Below are positions 60,521-64,000 of a DNA stretch of 64,000 bases, piece after piece. The stretch is from assembly GCA_026120035.1 (NCBI GenBank), contig JALRME010000032.1, positions 1 through 64,000 on the forward strand, read 5' to 3'. The first letter of the stretch is position 1. The number at the start of each line of letters is the position of its first letter. The notes under the pieces are model-generated. The model ran no database searches and had not been told where the DNA came from. It saw only the letters and a list, made by a program, of their open reading frames with translations. A program made the translations under genes and the position numbers. This DNA is from Coleophoma eucalyptorum (Eukaryota; Ascomycota; Leotiomycetes; Helotiales; Dermateaceae).

Positions 60521-62969
60521 ATGGCTCAGCCTTCCACTCCAGCAGCCGCGGGCATAAATTCCATCTTTGGGTCCGCTGCGCACCCTGGGAGTCTCAATCC
60601 ACAGCTTACTGGAAATACTGTGTTGACTCCCAGCTCTGCAGCGTCCTCCAACAACACATTTCTTATGCCCACTTCACCTGCGAAAGGCCGATCTAGCATG
60701 GATGGCTATCGACCGAAGATCACCAGAACCCTCGGCCAACGCCCTGCATGTCTTGTCAACGCCTCAGTAACGTATTGCGGAAACAACCAGATCTATGCCT
60801 TTGGTGGATTCGATCAATACACCGATGAAGTTTACAATCATGTTCTGAGATTGGACTTGGTGAGCCATCAGTGGGCTCTGGTGGACAATTATGGAGATAT
60901 TCCTGGAGTTCGCATGGGTATGAACTCTGTCATCCAAAAGATAAGGCAATACTGATTATGGGACAGGCCATACAGCCACATTGTACCAAGGGGATAAGCT
61001 ACTTATCTTTGGCGGCGAGAACGAGCATCGTACTTACCTATCCGACCTCATCATATTTGATCTGAAGACAGCGCATTGGACGCAACCTACTGTATCTGGA
61101 CCAATTCCCAAAGGACGTGCCCGACATGCTGCTGTGCTTCACGACGAGAAGCTTTTCATTGTTGGGGGTATAACTGGCCATATCACTGGTCATAACAACT
61201 TAGTTCTGGATGATGTCTGCTACCTTGACTTAAAAACCTTTACATGGTCAAGAGCATGGAGATTTGTTGGTAGATTTGATCATTCAGCTTACTTATGGTA
61301 TGACTCTTGATTCTGCGGTAGCAACGCTCACTAATTGTTCTAGGGGCGATAGAATTTATGTTTTTGGAGGCTTGAGTGAAGACATGGATAAGATTGGTGA
61401 TGTTTGGTGGCTTGATGTAAAGGGCAGCCCTGCCTTTGAATCTACCCCATCCTTTAGCAGCCTTGATAGGCACGCAGCATCAAGCCGTTCCACAGGCTCT
61501 CCACGATCCTATGCTGCAGCTCCACCAGCCATAGTTGGAAGCTCTGGATACGCTGCAAATTCAAGCAGTGCTCAAGTTAATCCACCTTCTTTCCAACTGA
61601 CTACATCTACTCCAGTCGCACCAGGCTCCATTTCATCACTGAAATTCATATCTGGACCTAATGTTCCATCGCAAGGATCCGGTCTGCATTTCCATATTTA
61701 CACTTCTGGTACCCTGCTGGATTTCGTAACTCCTGCCGCAACCATCACTCCTCAAGAATGCTCATTATCTGCTCTTGAGCTGGATACCTTGCGTTGGCAG
61801 AAGTTGGCAGAGGGCCGAGACATATTTAGACCCGGATTCAGATGGCATTATTGCACAATGAACGAGGATGGCACCAAGGCTTGGCTGCTTGGATGCCCCA
61901 CAGATCCTGCAGCTACGGATTTGGGACCTGGTGGGTTCGAAGAGTATTTAAGGTGTGTTCTTGTATCCCCGTTCAGGCTGTATTGTGACTAATAATACTA
62001 GTGATATTATGGAAATAGACCTTCGTAAATACGGATTACTGGGAAATACTCTCACACCACAGCCACGTGCAGATTCGTCCAGATTACCATCCATGGATCG
62101 TACTGTCACCCAGACATCCAAGGGTCTTGGCGCTGATCTGGCTAAGCTTTTCAATCAACCTCCAGAGAGTGGCAGTGGAACCGATTTCACAGTGACGGCT
62201 CTGCGTGATGGCGATTGGGATGATGATGAGATCATGAGCTCAAGCATGATGCGCTCTGACAGTCAGACCGAACAGACATGGCTTTCTCCAGATGCGACGA
62301 CCTCTCCACCTATTCATGTTCACAAGTTGATACTCCAAGCCCGTTGGCCGCACTTCTCGCGTCTCTACAACGCTCAAATGGCTGAATTTCATACTAAAAA
62401 AATGCACATCCCAGAACCGTATACTGTGGTCAAAGCTTTCTTATACTACCTTTACACCGACAGTGTACAGCCAGAGGATTGCAATGACCTCAATGATGTT
62501 GCTGGTCTCTTGGTCCTTTCTAATATCTACGATATTCCACATCTCCGATTACTTTGCGTCAATCGCCTTTCCAAGGAGCTTGATGTTGACCATGCCTGCA
62601 TTATATGGCACTGTGCCGGCATTGCTAACGAGAACTGGCTGAGACAGCGCGCATCACGCTTCTGTCTCCTCCACTGGGGCCGAGTTGTACGCACTGAAGG
62701 CTTCTTGAAGCTTCCGCGACATGCGCTTGTTGAGTTGTCTCAGGAAATAGATGTAGAAGGACGTGTTGTAGGAGGTTTGTATCCCAATCACGCTATGCTA
62801 TGCTACCGTAACTAATCTATCTTCAGGTGACGAACTTGAGTATGTAGGTGGCCTGGGCGGCTCGCGGTTTGGTTATGGCGGTGCTGCAAGAAAGGCTAGC
62901 ATCAGTAGCAATCAGACTCAACAACTTGGGTCAGAGATTGACGATGATGAGGGCATGGAAATGACATGA
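60521..62969 (+). CDS. Kelch-repeat protein with C-terminal BTB domain, Ral2/Mds3-like
   Basis: Fungal regulatory protein of 750 residues in five exons: 60521-60917, 60967-61297, 61344-61952, 62002-62774 and 62827-62969. After a Ser/Thr/Pro-rich N-terminus come kelch repeats: QIYAFGGFDQYTDEVYNHVL, KLLIFGGENEHRTYLSDLII, KLFIVGGITGHITGHNNLVL and RIYVFGGLSEDMDKIGDVWW, each with the GG and a later W/Y. A Ser/Pro-rich linker is followed by a BTB/POZ domain (IHVHKLILQARWPHFSRLYN..VVKAFLYYLYTDSVQPED) and a BACK-like helical stretch. The combination matches S. pombe Ral2 (Ras1 pathway) and, less closely, yeast Mds3/Pmd1, regulators of morphogenesis and sporulation; a link to Ras or pH signalling is inference. 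The acidic tail ends EIDDDEGMEMT. Confidence 0.83.
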
Positions 62970-64000
62970 TTTGTGAATAGTTTGCATTACGATAATATGC
63001 ATTATGAGGCGTAACAAGGTTGGGTTAGGTCTTGTTCGATTCTTCGTTTGTCACCAGGGATAAAGAGCTGTATTGCATGAAGACCTTAATCAGGTATAAT
63101 GGCGTTGCTAAGGCGCAAAGGCCCGGGTTTTTGCTCTTCCAAAAGATACCAGAACTCCATCAATTTCTTGTTCTTGACATCTATTAACTGTATCGTTGGC
63201 GGATTATGCAAGGCTGTGAACCACCAAGGTTTCGCCTTACGATATGAGCTGAAGCTTAATCTGTAGATATTTGTGCTGAGGTTATTCCTTCGCTGAAGCT
63301 CCGTTTCTGAGCTTAACTTGCCACGCTGAGAATGCTAGTGTTCCAGATATTTCTCACCTGCATAGAAGTTCTATTTTGTCTATTTCGATTTTCCAGTCCT
63401 TACTCCACTATTTTCTACTTCCAATACTTTCGCAGCTACGTCTACGTCGTCCTTACGTTTAGCCACAGCAGGCGGTCCATCCTGTCTCATCTGCACGGCA
63501 ACCAAGCACCAACACAAGGCCGTCCACATACAAAAATCCCATTTATCCCCAGCGTGAGAAGTTCTACAATGCCCATATCAAGAGTTTCAAGAACGAGCTC
63601 TAGAAATCTACCAGCTGCAAAACACTCGCCTATACTAGCAGCAAAAGCTTGCAAGGCTGGCCGAGGATTGTCATGGATGACGGTGGGCTGTAGACAGGAA
63701 CAGATTTTGGGAGCCTAGACGTAGCTGGACTTGATGGTAGTACGCACGGCGACAGAGCAATAGAAAGAGACGATTCAGACATGAAAGAGTCGCAACCTTG
63801 GCTCAAATCAATGATTCTATTATCATTGGAACAGTGCCTCCATCAATTATGATATTAATTATCCCCTAAAACATATCGAGCGTCCACGCGCTACGCCCCG
63901 AGATATGGGATAGAATACCCTTTCTCCATCTTAGGTAAAGAACCACATATGGAATGGTCAAACGACTGCGGATAGAGTCATGGTGATATGTTCGATCAGC
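62970..64000. other. Window end, no confirmed gene
   Basis: The first part is the 3' flank of the kelch-BTB gene. From about 63330 the plus strand becomes pyrimidine-rich like a promoter or leader, and between 63541 and 63680 two neighbouring frames give protein-like but interrupted peptides (see findings). A gene may begin or decay here, but the window ends before this can be resolved. Confidence 0.4.

Noticed and set aside
1..64000. CRISPR arrays, bacterial operons, integrated viral genes
   Set aside because: No direct-repeat/spacer pattern and no viral genes seen; gene structures are plainly fungal with spliceosomal introns.

Overview
This window is nuclear DNA of a filamentous ascomycete (Pezizomycotina), most likely a leotiomycete; the class is inferred from protein resemblance and was not tested. 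The genes carry many short introns (mostly 45-90 nt) with GTATGT/GTAAGT donors and CAG/TAG acceptors. The proteins are typical of filamentous fungi: a LaeA-type methyltransferase, L-arabinitol 4-dehydrogenase, intracellular beta-mannosidase B and fungal-style TFIIA. I assembled seventeen protein-coding genes by joining exons by eye, and every junction keeps the reading frame. I found no rRNA, convincing tRNA, CRISPR array or intact transposon.

Layout. 0-9 kb: a long Rab4-type GTPase (-), an HSD10-like short-chain dehydrogenase (+) and GH2 beta-mannosidase (+). 8.5-32.1 kb: a region almost without genes, containing one gene, the LaeA-type regulator of secondary metabolism (23.9-25.3 kb). It has 15.3 kb of apparently non-coding DNA upstream, ending in a pyrimidine-rich leader-like stretch, and 6.8 kb downstream. 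32-37 kb: a 2-hydroxyacid dehydrogenase (-) and L-arabinitol 4-dehydrogenase (+) diverge from one promoter region, followed by ATP synthase subunit g (+). 38.9-41.3 kb: a 719-residue protein of unknown function with a repeated helix motif (-).

43-54 kb is gene-dense: RPB10 (-) and UTP17 (+) share a 212-bp promoter, then an isopenicillin-N-synthase-like dioxygenase (+), a tiny zinc-finger protein (-), a helix-hairpin-helix/AT-hook protein (+) and a DUF1479 protein (+). 55-63 kb: TFIIA large subunit (-), Cdc20 (-) and a kelch-BTB protein (+).

This is mainly a housekeeping neighbourhood (transcription, ribosome biogenesis, cell cycle, mitochondrial ATP synthase, sugar catabolism) interrupted by the isolated laeA locus. 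I see no operon-like pathway cluster. The most unusual elements are the laeA gene desert with its leader, the repeat protein of unknown function, the AT-hook minisatellite gene, and a 31-nt alternating pyrimidine-purine tract with Z-DNA potential.
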